From Spirochaeta isovalerica (GTDB lineage Bacteria; Spirochaetota; Spirochaetia; DSM-2461): a stretch of 64,000 bases of DNA. Numbering within the stretch: the first letter of the stretch is position 1; the number at the start of each line of letters is the position of its first letter. The notes under the pieces are model-generated. The model searched no databases, had not been told where the DNA came from, and was given only the letters and a program-made list of their open reading frames with translations. The translations under genes were made by a program, and so were the position numbers. The stretch spans positions 434,001 through 498,000 of the forward strand of contig NZ_JACHGJ010000001.1 of NCBI RefSeq assembly GCF_014207565.1, read 5' to 3'. Below, piece after piece: positions 29,163-38,268 of the stretch.

Positions 29163-30046
29163 TCGACAGGGAGCTTGCGGCAAAAATCAGGCGGATTCAA
29201 ATACAGACAGGCAGGAACGTCAGCAGTACTTTCGCCGGGGAATACACCAGCGCTTTTAAAGGCCATGGAATGGAATTTGAAGAAGTCCGTGCCTATCAGC
29301 CCGGTGATGACATCAAGTCTATCGACTGGAATGTTACAGCCCGTACTGGAGAACCCTATATAAAAAGATTCAGGGAGGAGCGCGAACTTACGGTAATTCT
29401 TGTTCTTGATCTGTCCGCGTCGGGCAATTTTGGTTCTACCGGAAAAAAAAGGAATGATATTGCAGCGGAGATTTGCGCCGTTTTGTCATTCTCGGCAATT
29501 AAAAACAATGACAGAGTGGGCTTGCTCGTCTTTACGGAAGAGGTAGAGATGTTTATACCTCCGGGAAAGGGACTGACCCATACAATGCGGATAATCCGTG
29601 AAATCCTCGCTTTTAATCCGGTCGGGAAAGGAACATCTATCAATAATGCTCTGGCTTACCTTGGGAAAGTACAGCGCAAAAATGCTGTTGTATTTCTTAT
29701 TTCCGATTTTATCGATGAGGGCTTCGAAAAAAATCTCAAAATGATGTCGGAGAAACACGACCTGGTCGCGATCTCTGTCAGCGACCCCCTTGAGCGAGAA
29801 CTTCCTGATTGCGGACTGGTTACCATACGGGATGCGGAAACAGGACAGTTCAGGACATTTGACAGTTCCAATAGAAAAGTTAGAGCTCAATGGACAAAGG
29901 CCGCTGAAGGCCGAATACAATTAGTCCGGAAGTTAATGACTTCTCTCGGACTCGATCATGTTCACCTCGATACCGGAAAAGACTGGATCCATACTCTTTC
30001 TGTTTTTTTCATCGGCAGACAGACTAGGCTGGAGAGAAGAAGATAA
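29159..30046 (+). CDS. DUF58 / VWA-like protein of the bat operon
   Basis: A 295-aa cytoplasmic protein. The DUF58 signature is visible (EFEEVRAYQPGDDIKSIDWN followed by ARTGEPYIKRF), and a von Willebrand-like metal site may lie at LDLSASG. DUF58 genes normally sit directly after moxR, and the products are thought to act together. It is coupled by ATGA to moxR, and its TAA shares one base with the following ATG (30046), so the proteins are made in step. Confidence 0.93.
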   Translation: MIDRELAAKIRRIQIQTGRNVSSTFAGEYTSAFKGHGMEFEEVRAYQPGDDIKSIDWNVTARTGEPYIKRFREERELTVILVLDLSASGNFGSTGKKRNDIAAEICAVLSFSAIKNNDRVGLLVFTEEVEMFIPPGKGLTHTMRIIREILAFNPVGKGTSINNALAYLGKVQRKNAVVFLISDFIDEGFEKNLKMMSEKHDLVAISVSDPLERELPDCGLVTIRDAETGQFRTFDSSNRKVRAQWTKAAEGRIQLVRKLMTSLGLDHVHLDTGKDWIHTLSVFFIGRQTRLERRR

Positions 30047-30960
30047 TGTATGTGAAAAGTACGGCTCTGTTCATATTTGTATTTCAATTTATTCTGTTTT
30101 CCTGCAATTCTGACATCGGAGAAACCAGCACCCGCCTTCCGGATAAGAACTCAATTGATGTTCACCTTCTCAACAGTGAGATTAAAACATCGGACAATGC
30201 CTCCATCAATATCGAAATATGCTATAACCGGGGTCTTATACCCCAGATACCGGATTGGGAAAGTGAATTGAAACCTGTCGGGATTCAATCAATTCAAAGC
30301 AGGGGCGAAATACAAGGGGAATTTCTCATAAGGATTATAGAGCTGCGTCTCGACAATCTCCTGCCGGGTGATTATCTTCTGAACCCGATCGTTGTTCCGC
30401 TTTTCGAGAACGACAATATGGTTGAGGAACTTAAGAGCGATTTTATTCCGCTTAAAGTAAACAGCAGTCTGATAAACCAAGGTGAATTGATTGATCAATT
30501 TGGAGAAATGAAATCCCGGAATCTATTACCCTATGTTATTGCCGGAGCATTGTGTATTACAGTCGTAACCGCAGGATGCTGTTACATTTTTTTCAGAAAG
30601 AAAAGGAAGCGGCAGGTCCTTCCGGAAAAAGACTTTCAGAGGCAATTGCGCAAAGCATCGGAGATAAAATCAGACAGGGACTATTACAAAGCTTTGACAA
30701 CGATTTTAAAGGAATTTCTGGACAGCACGATATTTCTTTCAGTTCAGAGCCAGACAACAGAAGAATTTATCCAAATGGCAGAAGAGTCGGACCTGATCAG
30801 GAACCCGTTAAAAGAAGCCCTTTTTAATTTCATGAGAAGAGGCGATAGAATTTCATTCGGCAAAGACGGCATTCCCTGTGATAGAGAAAGAGATCTCCTC
30901 TTCTGTGAAGATTTCATGTCATATATAGCAAAGCAGGTGAAGACGGAGGCGGCTGAGTGA
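30046..30960 (+). CDS. Putative lipoprotein of the bat operon, single-pass
   Basis: A 304-aa protein of uncertain function. The N-terminus is a signal peptide ending in a relaxed lipobox (ILFSC, Cys about residue 20), so it is probably a lipoprotein. A beta-rich extracytoplasmic region follows. A membrane helix lies at about 165-187 (LPYVIAGALCITVVTAG), then a basic cytoplasmic tail of about 115 residues that looks helical. The position between DUF58 and BatA matches the extra DUF4381-like gene found in many bat operons, but the sequence match is weak. Its stop overlaps the batA GTG start (GTGA at 30957-30960). Confidence 0.75.
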   Translation: MYVKSTALFIFVFQFILFSCNSDIGETSTRLPDKNSIDVHLLNSEIKTSDNASINIEICYNRGLIPQIPDWESELKPVGIQSIQSRGEIQGEFLIRIIELRLDNLLPGDYLLNPIVVPLFENDNMVEELKSDFIPLKVNSSLINQGELIDQFGEMKSRNLLPYVIAGALCITVVTAGCCYIFFRKKRKRQVLPEKDFQRQLRKASEIKSDRDYYKALTTILKEFLDSTIFLSVQSQTTEEFIQMAEESDLIRNPLKEALFNFMRRGDRISFGKDGIPCDRERDLLFCEDFMSYIAKQVKTEAAE

Positions 30961-31985
30961 ATTTCCAATCCCCCCAGGCCTTTCTTCTGCTTCTTGTCAT
31001 ACCGGTCATATTTCTATATAGAAGAGCTGGCGGTCAATCCCGCGGAACGGAATTTGCCAGTCTTCCTTCTATAAACCGTGATCATGTTTCATTGAGGGAA
31101 AAATTATCTTCTCTGCCTTATTACCTGAGTCTTCTTGCGCTGGTTCTTATAGTTACGGCTCTTGCCAGACCCGTTAAAGGATACGAAACCATTCGCGAAG
31201 TGACACGAGGCGTGGCTATCAATATGGTTCTGGACCGAAGTAGCAGTATGGGAACACCAGTCAAAGCAGACGGAAGCAGAAACAGATTAGATGCCGTAAA
31301 GGACGCTTTTATAACTTTTGTTGCCGGAAACGACGCCGAGCTTGAAGGCCGGCCGGATGACTTGATCGGCCTCATCACTTTCGGTCGTTTCGGAGAGACT
31401 CTGGCACCTTTGACATTATCCCACAATACTCTTGTTGATTTTACACAAACCATACAGCTGATTGAAAGCAGGGAAGAGGACGGAACTTCTATAGGCGATG
31501 CCGTATCTCTCGCGGTCGCCCGTCTTGTGGAAACGGAAAAGCAAAATCGCCGGTCAGAATATGAAATTGAGAGTAAGGCTATTATCCTGCTCACCGATGG
31601 CCAGAATAACGGCGGCAAGATAAGCCCGCTCGATGCGGCCTATCTTGCTCAGCAATGGGGTATAAAAATATACACTATCGGATTTGGAGCCGGGTATTAT
31701 CGCAATGCTTTCGGTCTTGTCCGGAAAATACCCGAAGGATACGGGGTTGATCAGGAAACATTGAGCAAAATGGCTGACATTACCGGTGGTCAATATTTTT
31801 CAGCAGATACAGAAGAATCTCTCAAAGAAATATATAGAGAAATCGATAAAATGGAAAAGATAAGTCATGAGTCATTTTCCTTTAAGAATTATAAAGAATT
31901 TTTTATGCCCTTTGCTTTTGCCGGATGGATTCTGCTTTTTCTTTCTTATATTTTATCAGCTACCTGGCTCAGGAGGATACCCTGA
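30957..31985 (+). CDS. batA: BatA, VWA-domain membrane protein
   Basis: A 342-aa protein. An N-terminal membrane helix (about 7-23), a second near 58-76, a VWA domain with the metal-ion site DRSSSMG (about 91-97), and a C-terminal helix (about 317-336) match BatA/BatB topology. The first gene of the batABCDE set, required for aerotolerance or envelope-stress resistance in several bacteria, with the molecular role unresolved. It starts with GTG at 30957 inside a GTGA overlap. Its TGA overlaps the batB ATG as TGATG (31983-31987). Confidence 0.9.
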   Translation: MNFQSPQAFLLLLVIPVIFLYRRAGGQSRGTEFASLPSINRDHVSLREKLSSLPYYLSLLALVLIVTALARPVKGYETIREVTRGVAINMVLDRSSSMGTPVKADGSRNRLDAVKDAFITFVAGNDAELEGRPDDLIGLITFGRFGETLAPLTLSHNTLVDFTQTIQLIESREEDGTSIGDAVSLAVARLVETEKQNRRSEYEIESKAIILLTDGQNNGGKISPLDAAYLAQQWGIKIYTIGFGAGYYRNAFGLVRKIPEGYGVDQETLSKMADITGGQYFSADTEESLKEIYREIDKMEKISHESFSFKNYKEFFMPFAFAGWILLFLSYILSATWLRRIP

Positions 31986-33034
31986 TGTATTTTCAGACGA
32001 CTCAATGGCTTTATCTTCTGATATTTATCCCCTTATTTATCTATTTCCTGTATTTCGCACTGAAAAAGAAAAGAGAAACTCTGAGTCTTTTTACTGGCGG
32101 ATTGGCATCTGATGAAAATGAATTCCAGATCAGAGGCTTCAGGATTTCCTCATTTTTGATTTTGCTGACACTGGTATTCCTTATTTTTGCCCTGGTTCGA
32201 CCTTCCTGGGATAAACAGACCAGAATTATTGAGAAGAAAGGTCATGATGTCGTATTTCTCATTGATGTATCGAGAAGCATGCTCGCCGATGATCTCATTC
32301 CGAACAGGCTGGAACGGGCCAAGCTCGCTGTGATCGACGCGGTCAATTCTTTCGATGGAGATAGAGTCGCCTTGATTGCATTTGCCGGAACAGCCGTCGT
32401 GAAAACACCTTTGACGACCGATTACAGTTTTTTCATAAACGCAATTAACCGATTGAAAGTAGACAGTGTATCAAAAGGGGGATCTCTGATTGGAGATGCT
32501 ATCAGGTACACTCTCAAAAATGTGATACAGAACAGCGAAACAGCTAAAAAAGACATGATTATAATTACTGATGGAGAAGATCAGGAGAGCTTTCCGGTAA
32601 ATGCAGCCGAAGAAGCGGATTCAATGGGAGTCAGAATTATAGCAATAGGTCTGGGAGATGAAAAAGAAGGGAGAAGGATCCCTGTCGAAACAGAACGCGG
32701 TACGGAGTTTCTCTCTTATGAAGGTAAGGAGGTCTGGACCAGACTCGATGCTGATACGCTCAGAAAAATCGCAGGCTCAACTGAAGGCGGGCAATATCTC
32801 AATGTGTCCACTGGGACTTTCGATCTTGCTGAAATATACAGTGCTCTTTCCCGGGGAATGGAAAAAACGGATTTCGGAGAAGAGAGCGTCGATCTCTATG
32901 AAGAAAGATTTCAGCTGTTTCTCTTTATGTCCTTGATTTTTCTGATTATCTCTTTTTTCCAGCCTTTTAGAGGCTGGAGCCACCTGATAAGCGAAAGAGA
33001 TAAAAAAACTATCGGGAGGATCTTCAAGAAATGA
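31985..33034 (+). CDS. batB: BatB, VWA-domain membrane protein
   Basis: A 349-aa paralogue of the preceding gene with the same plan: two N-terminal helices (about 8-28 and 57-76), a VWA domain with a metal site in FLIDVSRSM (about 90-98), and a C-terminal helix near 305-325 (FQLFLFMSLIFLIISFF). The ATG at 31985 is preceded by AGGAGG (9 bases) and shares a base with the batA stop. An open frame extends upstream but would overlap batA by 60 bp and has no ribosome-binding site. The stop overlaps the next ATG by 4 bp. Confidence 0.91.
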   Translation: MYFQTTQWLYLLIFIPLFIYFLYFALKKKRETLSLFTGGLASDENEFQIRGFRISSFLILLTLVFLIFALVRPSWDKQTRIIEKKGHDVVFLIDVSRSMLADDLIPNRLERAKLAVIDAVNSFDGDRVALIAFAGTAVVKTPLTTDYSFFINAINRLKVDSVSKGGSLIGDAIRYTLKNVIQNSETAKKDMIIITDGEDQESFPVNAAEEADSMGVRIIAIGLGDEKEGRRIPVETERGTEFLSYEGKEVWTRLDADTLRKIAGSTEGGQYLNVSTGTFDLAEIYSALSRGMEKTDFGEESVDLYEERFQLFLFMSLIFLIISFFQPFRGWSHLISERDKKTIGRIFKK

Positions 33035-33915
33035 GAAGAGTGTCAATCATTCTGTTTCTGCTGATTATTCCTTTTCATTTCCTGTCTGCCCGGGGTAATT
33101 ATGAAGAACAGAAAAAAAACGTCAGTCAATTCAATGAAGCATTGTCTTTATACCGTAACCGGCAATATGAAGAATCATCGGATTTGCTTGAGAATCTCTT
33201 TTTCCGGGAAGAGGATCAGGAAATAAACAAGCTTCTTCTCCAATCTGCGAACCATTTCAGAATCGCTGAGAATTCAGTTGAAGAGACAAATGATTTGACA
33301 GGAGCGGTTCAAAGGCTGGATGACAGTATCGGGTTGTTGAAACGGGTACTGGAATTTGATAAAGAAAACACTATTGCTGCAAATAATCTTGAAGTTGCAA
33401 TGACATTAAAAGAAGAGTGGATGCAGCAAAAGGAAGAGCAAAATCCGTCTCAAGACTCTCAGCAACCGGAACAGACCCAGAAAGACGAGGCAGAAAAGCT
33501 GCAGAAAGAACAGCAGCAAATGGCTGATGATAATAATAAGGAAAGCGAAAATCATCAGGATGCTCAGGAAGAACTCAGAAAGCGGACTGAAAACCTGAAA
33601 GATCATACAGAGCAGGGCAGTCCTGAAAGGCAAAGTCTGGAAAATGCGGTTGATGCTCAGGAAAAAGCAGAACAGGCTCTGGAAGAAGGGAATAGCGCTG
33701 CTGCCCGGGAACAACAGAATGAAGCGGCGCAGCATCTGGCGGATGCCGTCAGGAATCTCAGTCAGGGATCAGAGGAAGACACCAGCGGGTACAATGAGAA
33801 TGAAACTGATAGCGCCGGGGATCAGCTAATCCAGTCAATTATCGATAATGAACTGAACCGTGACGAAAATTCAGAGAATACAGGCAATGGAATAGCCGTG
33901 GAGAGGAATTGGTGA
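33031..33915 (+). CDS. batC: BatC-like TPR protein with acidic Q/E-rich tail
   Basis: A 294-aa exported protein: signal peptide (about 1-20), a tetratricopeptide-like region (FNEALSLYRNRQYEESSDLL, then a second helical pair to about 125), and a low-complexity Gln/Glu/Asp/Asn-rich coiled tail (about 130-290). This matches the BatC position and style in batABCDE operons. It probably forms a periplasmic scaffold with BatA/B/D. ATGA overlap with batB and a GTGA overlap with batD bracket it. Confidence 0.84.
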   Translation: MRRVSIILFLLIIPFHFLSARGNYEEQKKNVSQFNEALSLYRNRQYEESSDLLENLFFREEDQEINKLLLQSANHFRIAENSVEETNDLTGAVQRLDDSIGLLKRVLEFDKENTIAANNLEVAMTLKEEWMQQKEEQNPSQDSQQPEQTQKDEAEKLQKEQQQMADDNNKESENHQDAQEELRKRTENLKDHTEQGSPERQSLENAVDAQEKAEQALEEGNSAAAREQQNEAAQHLADAVRNLSQGSEEDTSGYNENETDSAGDQLIQSIIDNELNRDENSENTGNGIAVERNW

Positions 33916-35630
33916 TCAAAAGGATATATCTCTTAATTTACATTTATATGGCAATTCTTTTAACTTCTGTTTCCGCTCAAAGCGTTCGGGCGACAGTTGA
34001 TACTTCTGAAGTTTATGTAGGCGAAAGCTTTGAATACAGAATAGTGATTGATGGATCAACTGACAGCACTGTACCGGAACTGCCCCTCATTGATGGTATT
34101 GATACAGCCTATAAAGGGGCTTCGACCACTATGGTGTCCTCAATCGGAACAGGTTCTGGCAGCACGACAAGAACAGTTGCGCACAGCTGGTCTTTTACTC
34201 CCCGGAAAATCGGGCAGATTTCGATTCCTTCTGTTGCTGTAGAAGTAAATGGGACTGTTTTTTACACAAAATCAGGTGTCATTAACGTAAAAAAGCCCGA
34301 GCCTATTGAAGGGTTTCACTTGTCTGTTGAGAGCGATAAAAAGGAATACTGGTTAGGGGAGCCTGTATATCTGACTATAAAGTGGCTTATAAGTCCCGGA
34401 ATAAAAGTAGCTTCGCCGGCATTCAATATACCGTTTATCAATGATGGGAGCTTTACAGCTCAGAACCAGAACCCTCCTCCGGGAAATGATGTCTATAAAA
34501 TCGATATCGCCGGAATGGAAGTCCTCATTATGCAGTCGGCGGAAATTTACGATGGAAAGCAGTTCACCTCCTTGTCTTTCAGATTAAAACTAATCTCAGA
34601 TGAGGCAGGAATATACAATCTTCAACCGATCTCTCTCGCTTTTGATCTGGCTGAGCAGACAAGCGGTTTCAGAACGAAATACAGTACCAAGGTCATACCT
34701 TCCAATGCGGTTGATTTTTCCATTAAAAAGCTGCCCGAAGATGCCCCTGACAATATCATTCTTTCTGCCGGGAAGCTTACAGTTGAGAGTTCTGCAACTC
34801 CGACTCGGGTCCATATCGGCGATCCTCTTACTTTCAAAATACAAATCAGCGGTGCTTTGATACCGGAAAAAGTGATTCTTCCGCAACTGAAAAATTACAG
34901 GCAGATGGATCAGGGATTTACTATCCCGGAGAGGAGATCTCCAGCGGAATTTGAAGGGGATTCTGTTATTTTTAAACAGACATTACGGGTGAAAAATGAA
35001 GAACAGAAAGCAATACCGTCATTGGTGATTCCCTATTTTAATACAGAAACAGGTCAGGTTGAAAAAGCATACACACCAGCTATTCCCATCGAAGTATTGG
35101 AAACTCAGATTGTTACATCTGAAGATCTGGAAAATACAGGTTATATGAGCAATCCGGACAAAGAGACAAACCAGGTATTAACACAGAATGATTCCGGATT
35201 AAAACATAATTATACAGTCGATCAGCTTCTGGATACTTCTGATGATCTGTCTGTATTCTTTCTTATAATAAGCATAATCTCTGCTGTCGTTTTTGTTGTC
35301 CTTTTTATTTATACAAAACAACCGGTATTCAATTCTTCCCGGAATGACGATTTCAGTAATATATACGAACAACTGAAAAACAGCGACCCGAGAACGATCA
35401 ATAGAAGTATCAGAGACTATCTCCATAAATACGTGAATAAAGAAAACCGGACATTAACTCCCGATGAGATGTTTGAGTGTCTCCTCCGGAAAGGCAACTC
35501 CCCTGAGGTATCAGAGTCAATCAGACATTGCCTCGCTGACCTGGAACAGGCCGTTTATTCTAAAAACTGCCATGTGGAGACCAGCCTGGTTTTAGAAGAT
35601 TTCAAAAAATTGAGTAAGGCATTAGTATGA
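33912..35630 (+). CDS. batD: BatD-family protein
   Basis: A 572-aa membrane protein with an N-terminal signal peptide, a large extracytoplasmic immunoglobulin-like beta region (DTSEVYVGESFEYRIVIDG motif and two later repeats, including VHIGDPLTFKIQISG) and one C-terminal membrane helix (about 448-468), then a cytoplasmic helical tail. This is the BatD plan. GTG 33912 fits the operon's overlap pattern and has AGAGGA upstream; the adjacent TTG 33909 is a possible alternative. The stop overlaps the batE ATG by 4 bp. Confidence 0.9.
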   Translation: MIKRIYLLIYIYMAILLTSVSAQSVRATVDTSEVYVGESFEYRIVIDGSTDSTVPELPLIDGIDTAYKGASTTMVSSIGTGSGSTTRTVAHSWSFTPRKIGQISIPSVAVEVNGTVFYTKSGVINVKKPEPIEGFHLSVESDKKEYWLGEPVYLTIKWLISPGIKVASPAFNIPFINDGSFTAQNQNPPPGNDVYKIDIAGMEVLIMQSAEIYDGKQFTSLSFRLKLISDEAGIYNLQPISLAFDLAEQTSGFRTKYSTKVIPSNAVDFSIKKLPEDAPDNIILSAGKLTVESSATPTRVHIGDPLTFKIQISGALIPEKVILPQLKNYRQMDQGFTIPERRSPAEFEGDSVIFKQTLRVKNEEQKAIPSLVIPYFNTETGQVEKAYTPAIPIEVLETQIVTSEDLENTGYMSNPDKETNQVLTQNDSGLKHNYTVDQLLDTSDDLSVFFLIISIISAVVFVVLFIYTKQPVFNSSRNDDFSNIYEQLKNSDPRTINRSIRDYLHKYVNKENRTLTPDEMFECLLRKGNSPEVSESIRHCLADLEQAVYSKNCHVETSLVLEDFKKLSKALV

Positions 35631-36412
35631 AAAAAATAATTCTTATATTTATATCTGTAATCACCATAATTTCATGCCGTTCAGAAACAGCTGGAACAGA
35701 AGTTGTAAAGAATCTTATGGATGCTGAAAAGGCTTTTCAAAATGGTCTTGAAGAGTCTGGTGAAAAATCCCGGGAAGAGTTCTTTCAATCAGCCGTTCTC
35801 TATGAAGAGTTACTCAGATCCGCTCAATTAAATGACGCGCGAATTTTATATAACACGGCTAATAGTTTTTTTATGGCCGGAAATATCGGAAAAGCTGTTC
35901 TCTATTACAGGATGGCTGAAAAGCGGCAACCTTCCAACAGATTGATAAGAGACAATCTGAATACAGCCAGATCGGCAGTCCTTTTCAAAATACCGCGAGA
36001 TGAACCGAACAAGCTGATTCGGACTCTACTGTTTTTTCATTATGATCTCAGTTCTCAAATTAAGTCGCAAATAATCTATATTCTTATTTTTCTGATTTTT
36101 GCAGCAGCATCCTTTCTTTTGTTCAGTAAGAGTCTGGCAATAAGAAATACTCTGATAATTCTTATTTTCCCCCTCATTTTATTCACCGGATCCATTCTAC
36201 AGGAAACATTCCTTGATGACGAAGGAGTCATCATTAGAGCAACCTATGGAAGAAAAGGCGATAGTGAAGGTTATGACCGGGCGTTTAATGAAAAATTAAG
36301 TCCCGGAATTGAATTCAAGGTTTTGGAAATAAGAAAAGGCTGGTACTACATTGAATTATTCGACGGAAATACCTGCTGGATATCATCTGATTCGGCAGAA
36401 ATAATATATTAG
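35627..36412 (+). CDS. batE: BatE-like TPR protein with SH3-like tail
   Basis: A 261-aa protein: N-terminal signal peptide with a lipobox-like TIISC (Cys about residue 17), TPR segment (ILYNTANSFFMAGNIGKAVLYYR, split across two helices), two membrane helices (about 145-165 and 171-190), and a C-terminal SH3-like segment (GIEFKVLEIRKGWYYI, CWIS). This combination is typical of BatE. It ends the operon; the hairpin at 36409-36445 overlaps its stop codon. Confidence 0.86.
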   Translation: MKKIILIFISVITIISCRSETAGTEVVKNLMDAEKAFQNGLEESGEKSREEFFQSAVLYEELLRSAQLNDARILYNTANSFFMAGNIGKAVLYYRMAEKRQPSNRLIRDNLNTARSAVLFKIPRDEPNKLIRTLLFFHYDLSSQIKSQIIYILIFLIFAAASFLLFSKSLAIRNTLIILIFPLILFTGSILQETFLDDEGVIIRATYGRKGDSEGYDRAFNEKLSPGIEFKVLEIRKGWYYIELFDGNTCWISSDSAEIIY

Positions 36413-36445
36413 AGGGAGTAAATATCTATATAATACTCCCTCTAA
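36409..36445. terminator. Symmetric hairpin between convergent genes
   Basis: A perfect 12-bp stem (36409-36420 with 36434-36445) around a 13-base AT-rich loop, between batE and the convergent GT-B-like gene. It lacks a long T-run on either side, so it may be a weak bidirectional terminator or an mRNA 3'-end stabiliser. Confidence 0.6.
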
Positions 36446-36456
36446 ATCTGAGAATA

Positions 36457-37992
36457 TCAATTGATCAGTTTTGAGCGATCGAACTCCGTTCCGGTTGCCA
36501 ACGCCACACTGTGGTAAGCTCCGTCATATATTCCGATACTTTTGTTTTTAACAATACAGTCACAAAACATTTCCAACAGGTCAGTTTCTTCAGTTAATAA
36601 ATCCACAGCCTGGAGCAGCTGGGGAATTGTCGCAACTTCCACAGTTCCGTCACCGACCTCAGCGCCTCTTACAGCTCCCCACATTTCATGCCCGCCGACC
36701 CTCTCATTGAATATTTTGGGAATAGGGTAAAATGCCAGTTCACTGGGTTTTGTAATCATAATATCTGTAACGCGCATGAGATAGTTCGTTGCGTATACGG
36801 CATGGAATGTGTTGTCGTGAAGGAAGATGTGAAGACCCGATGCTTCTCCATCGCGAATGGAATCAACAAAAGTTCTGGTATCTTCCCAGTCAAAATGAGT
36901 TGTTATCAGTTCCTGGTATTCTTGCACTTCTTCTTTCAACCAGTTCCAGTTCCCGGCATGATCTCCGAGATTAACAAAAAGAGTCATCTTATTTTCCTTA
37001 ATAAGAGGAATGGCATGATCGATTACAGCTTTAAAAAGCTCTTTTTGCGCTCCTGCGCCACCCATTGTTATCATAAAACGTCTGGGGGCGCCTTTCCTGG
37101 CTCTGTCAACTCTGGCTTTACAATCAGCTTCAATATTATGAACAAGTTCATGATCTACATGATGCCCAGTGAAATAGATAGCATCTGAAGGAGTTCCCTT
37201 CAGTATCTTACCCTCTGAATCAAATCCTCTCATGGCTCTGAAACCGTAATATCCGGAAGGAGATTGTACTGCATGTTTCGCCCCTTCTGTCAGCTGAAAA
37301 GCCATAGGCCAGTTATCAAACATCATATCCACAACATTTGTCATCCCGCCGGAAACAGCTGCCATACAATTCCACATATGCGCTGTCAGCATAGGCATAT
37401 CGGAAGGAAGATTTTTATGAAGATTTCCGATAAGTTCGGACATTTTATAGTCTTTGATATTGGTTTTCAGAAATCTCCAGGGCCAACCGACTATCCAGCT
37501 GTTCAGAAAGGCATTCAAGCCCGGCAGTGTTTTTTCTCCGGTCGTCACCGGTTCCCAGATATGTTTGTTGAACCAGGAACTTTTTTGAGAAATTCTGGAG
37601 AATTTGCTGTAATTAGTATTACAGAAATTGATAATGTCCGTAGGCATTCCCGGAATGGATAGGAGGTCCAGCCAGTAGGGGGTGAATCCCATTGCCTTTG
37701 CAGCAGAAACTCCGGCCATTGCTATTCTGTAATGCCCGAATCCCATTCTTATCGTAGATACGATAACGGCTTTACCGGGTTCGATTGGTTCGCCGTCCTG
37801 GTCTCTCACAATATTTTTCAGTCCGAATATAGGTCCAAGCTGTTCATTGTCAACAAGACTTAAATTGTAGGTCTCATTTTCATCATAATTAAATTTCTTT
37901 TTAAACATGTTCTGCCATTTCTGAACCTGTTTCGTTTCTTTACGGCTTATGGCATTTCCATATAGAGAGTATCTGCCATTCTCCAGTTTCAT
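36457..37992 (-). CDS. GT-B-fold glycosyltransferase-like protein
   Basis: A 511-aa protein I can only place by fold hints. VIVSTIRMGFGHYRIAMA resembles the glycine-rich N-terminal loop of MurG/MGDG-synthase-type (GT28-like) transferases. RRFMITMGGAGAQKEL and FVNLGDHAGNW resemble the donor-site strand-loop-helix, and MITKPSELAFYPIPK resembles the sugar-nucleotide-binding PGG-type motif. No signal peptide or clear membrane helix is visible. A lipid or envelope sugar acceptor is inferred. It is transcribed divergently from the AraC gene of the sugar-import operon, from a probable TTGCGC-17-TATTAT promoter (38026-38054). Confidence 0.6.
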   Translation of the reverse strand: MKLENGRYSLYGNAISRKETKQVQKWQNMFKKKFNYDENETYNLSLVDNEQLGPIFGLKNIVRDQDGEPIEPGKAVIVSTIRMGFGHYRIAMAGVSAAKAMGFTPYWLDLLSIPGMPTDIINFCNTNYSKFSRISQKSSWFNKHIWEPVTTGEKTLPGLNAFLNSWIVGWPWRFLKTNIKDYKMSELIGNLHKNLPSDMPMLTAHMWNCMAAVSGGMTNVVDMMFDNWPMAFQLTEGAKHAVQSPSGYYGFRAMRGFDSEGKILKGTPSDAIYFTGHHVDHELVHNIEADCKARVDRARKGAPRRFMITMGGAGAQKELFKAVIDHAIPLIKENKMTLFVNLGDHAGNWNWLKEEVQEYQELITTHFDWEDTRTFVDSIRDGEASGLHIFLHDNTFHAVYATNYLMRVTDIMITKPSELAFYPIPKIFNERVGGHEMWGAVRGAEVGDGTVEVATIPQLLQAVDLLTEETDLLEMFCDCIVKNKSIGIYDGAYHSVALATGTEFDRSKLIN

Positions 37993-38268
37993 GTTCCGAC
38001 TCCTGGTATTTTATTTTGTTAAAGAATAATAGGTCAGGTTGTGAAACCGCGCAATAGTATAATGTGAATAATCAACAAAAATCGGTTATTTTCTTGTTTC
38101 AAATATTTACATATAATATCGTTTTCTTGTATTGGAGAAGTTCTGTATGAAAATATTTATATAATATTATTATTTTTACAGTTGAGTTATTTCATCTTTG
38201 CAATAAAATTAAAGAAGTAATTATTGCGATATTTTAATATAATGTAAAAATACGAAACAGGAGTCTTC
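37993..38268. promoter_or_regulatory. AT-rich divergent promoter region
   Basis: 276 bases without a gene between the GT-B-like gene and the AraC gene. A minus-strand promoter candidate (TTGCGC-17-TATTAT, 38054-38026) points to the GT gene. Several TATAAT boxes are present; the one at 38238-38243 lies 25 bp before the AraC ATG but has a poor -35. No open frame or RNA gene is apparent. The density of AT suggests regulator binding sites that I cannot define. Confidence 0.5.
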
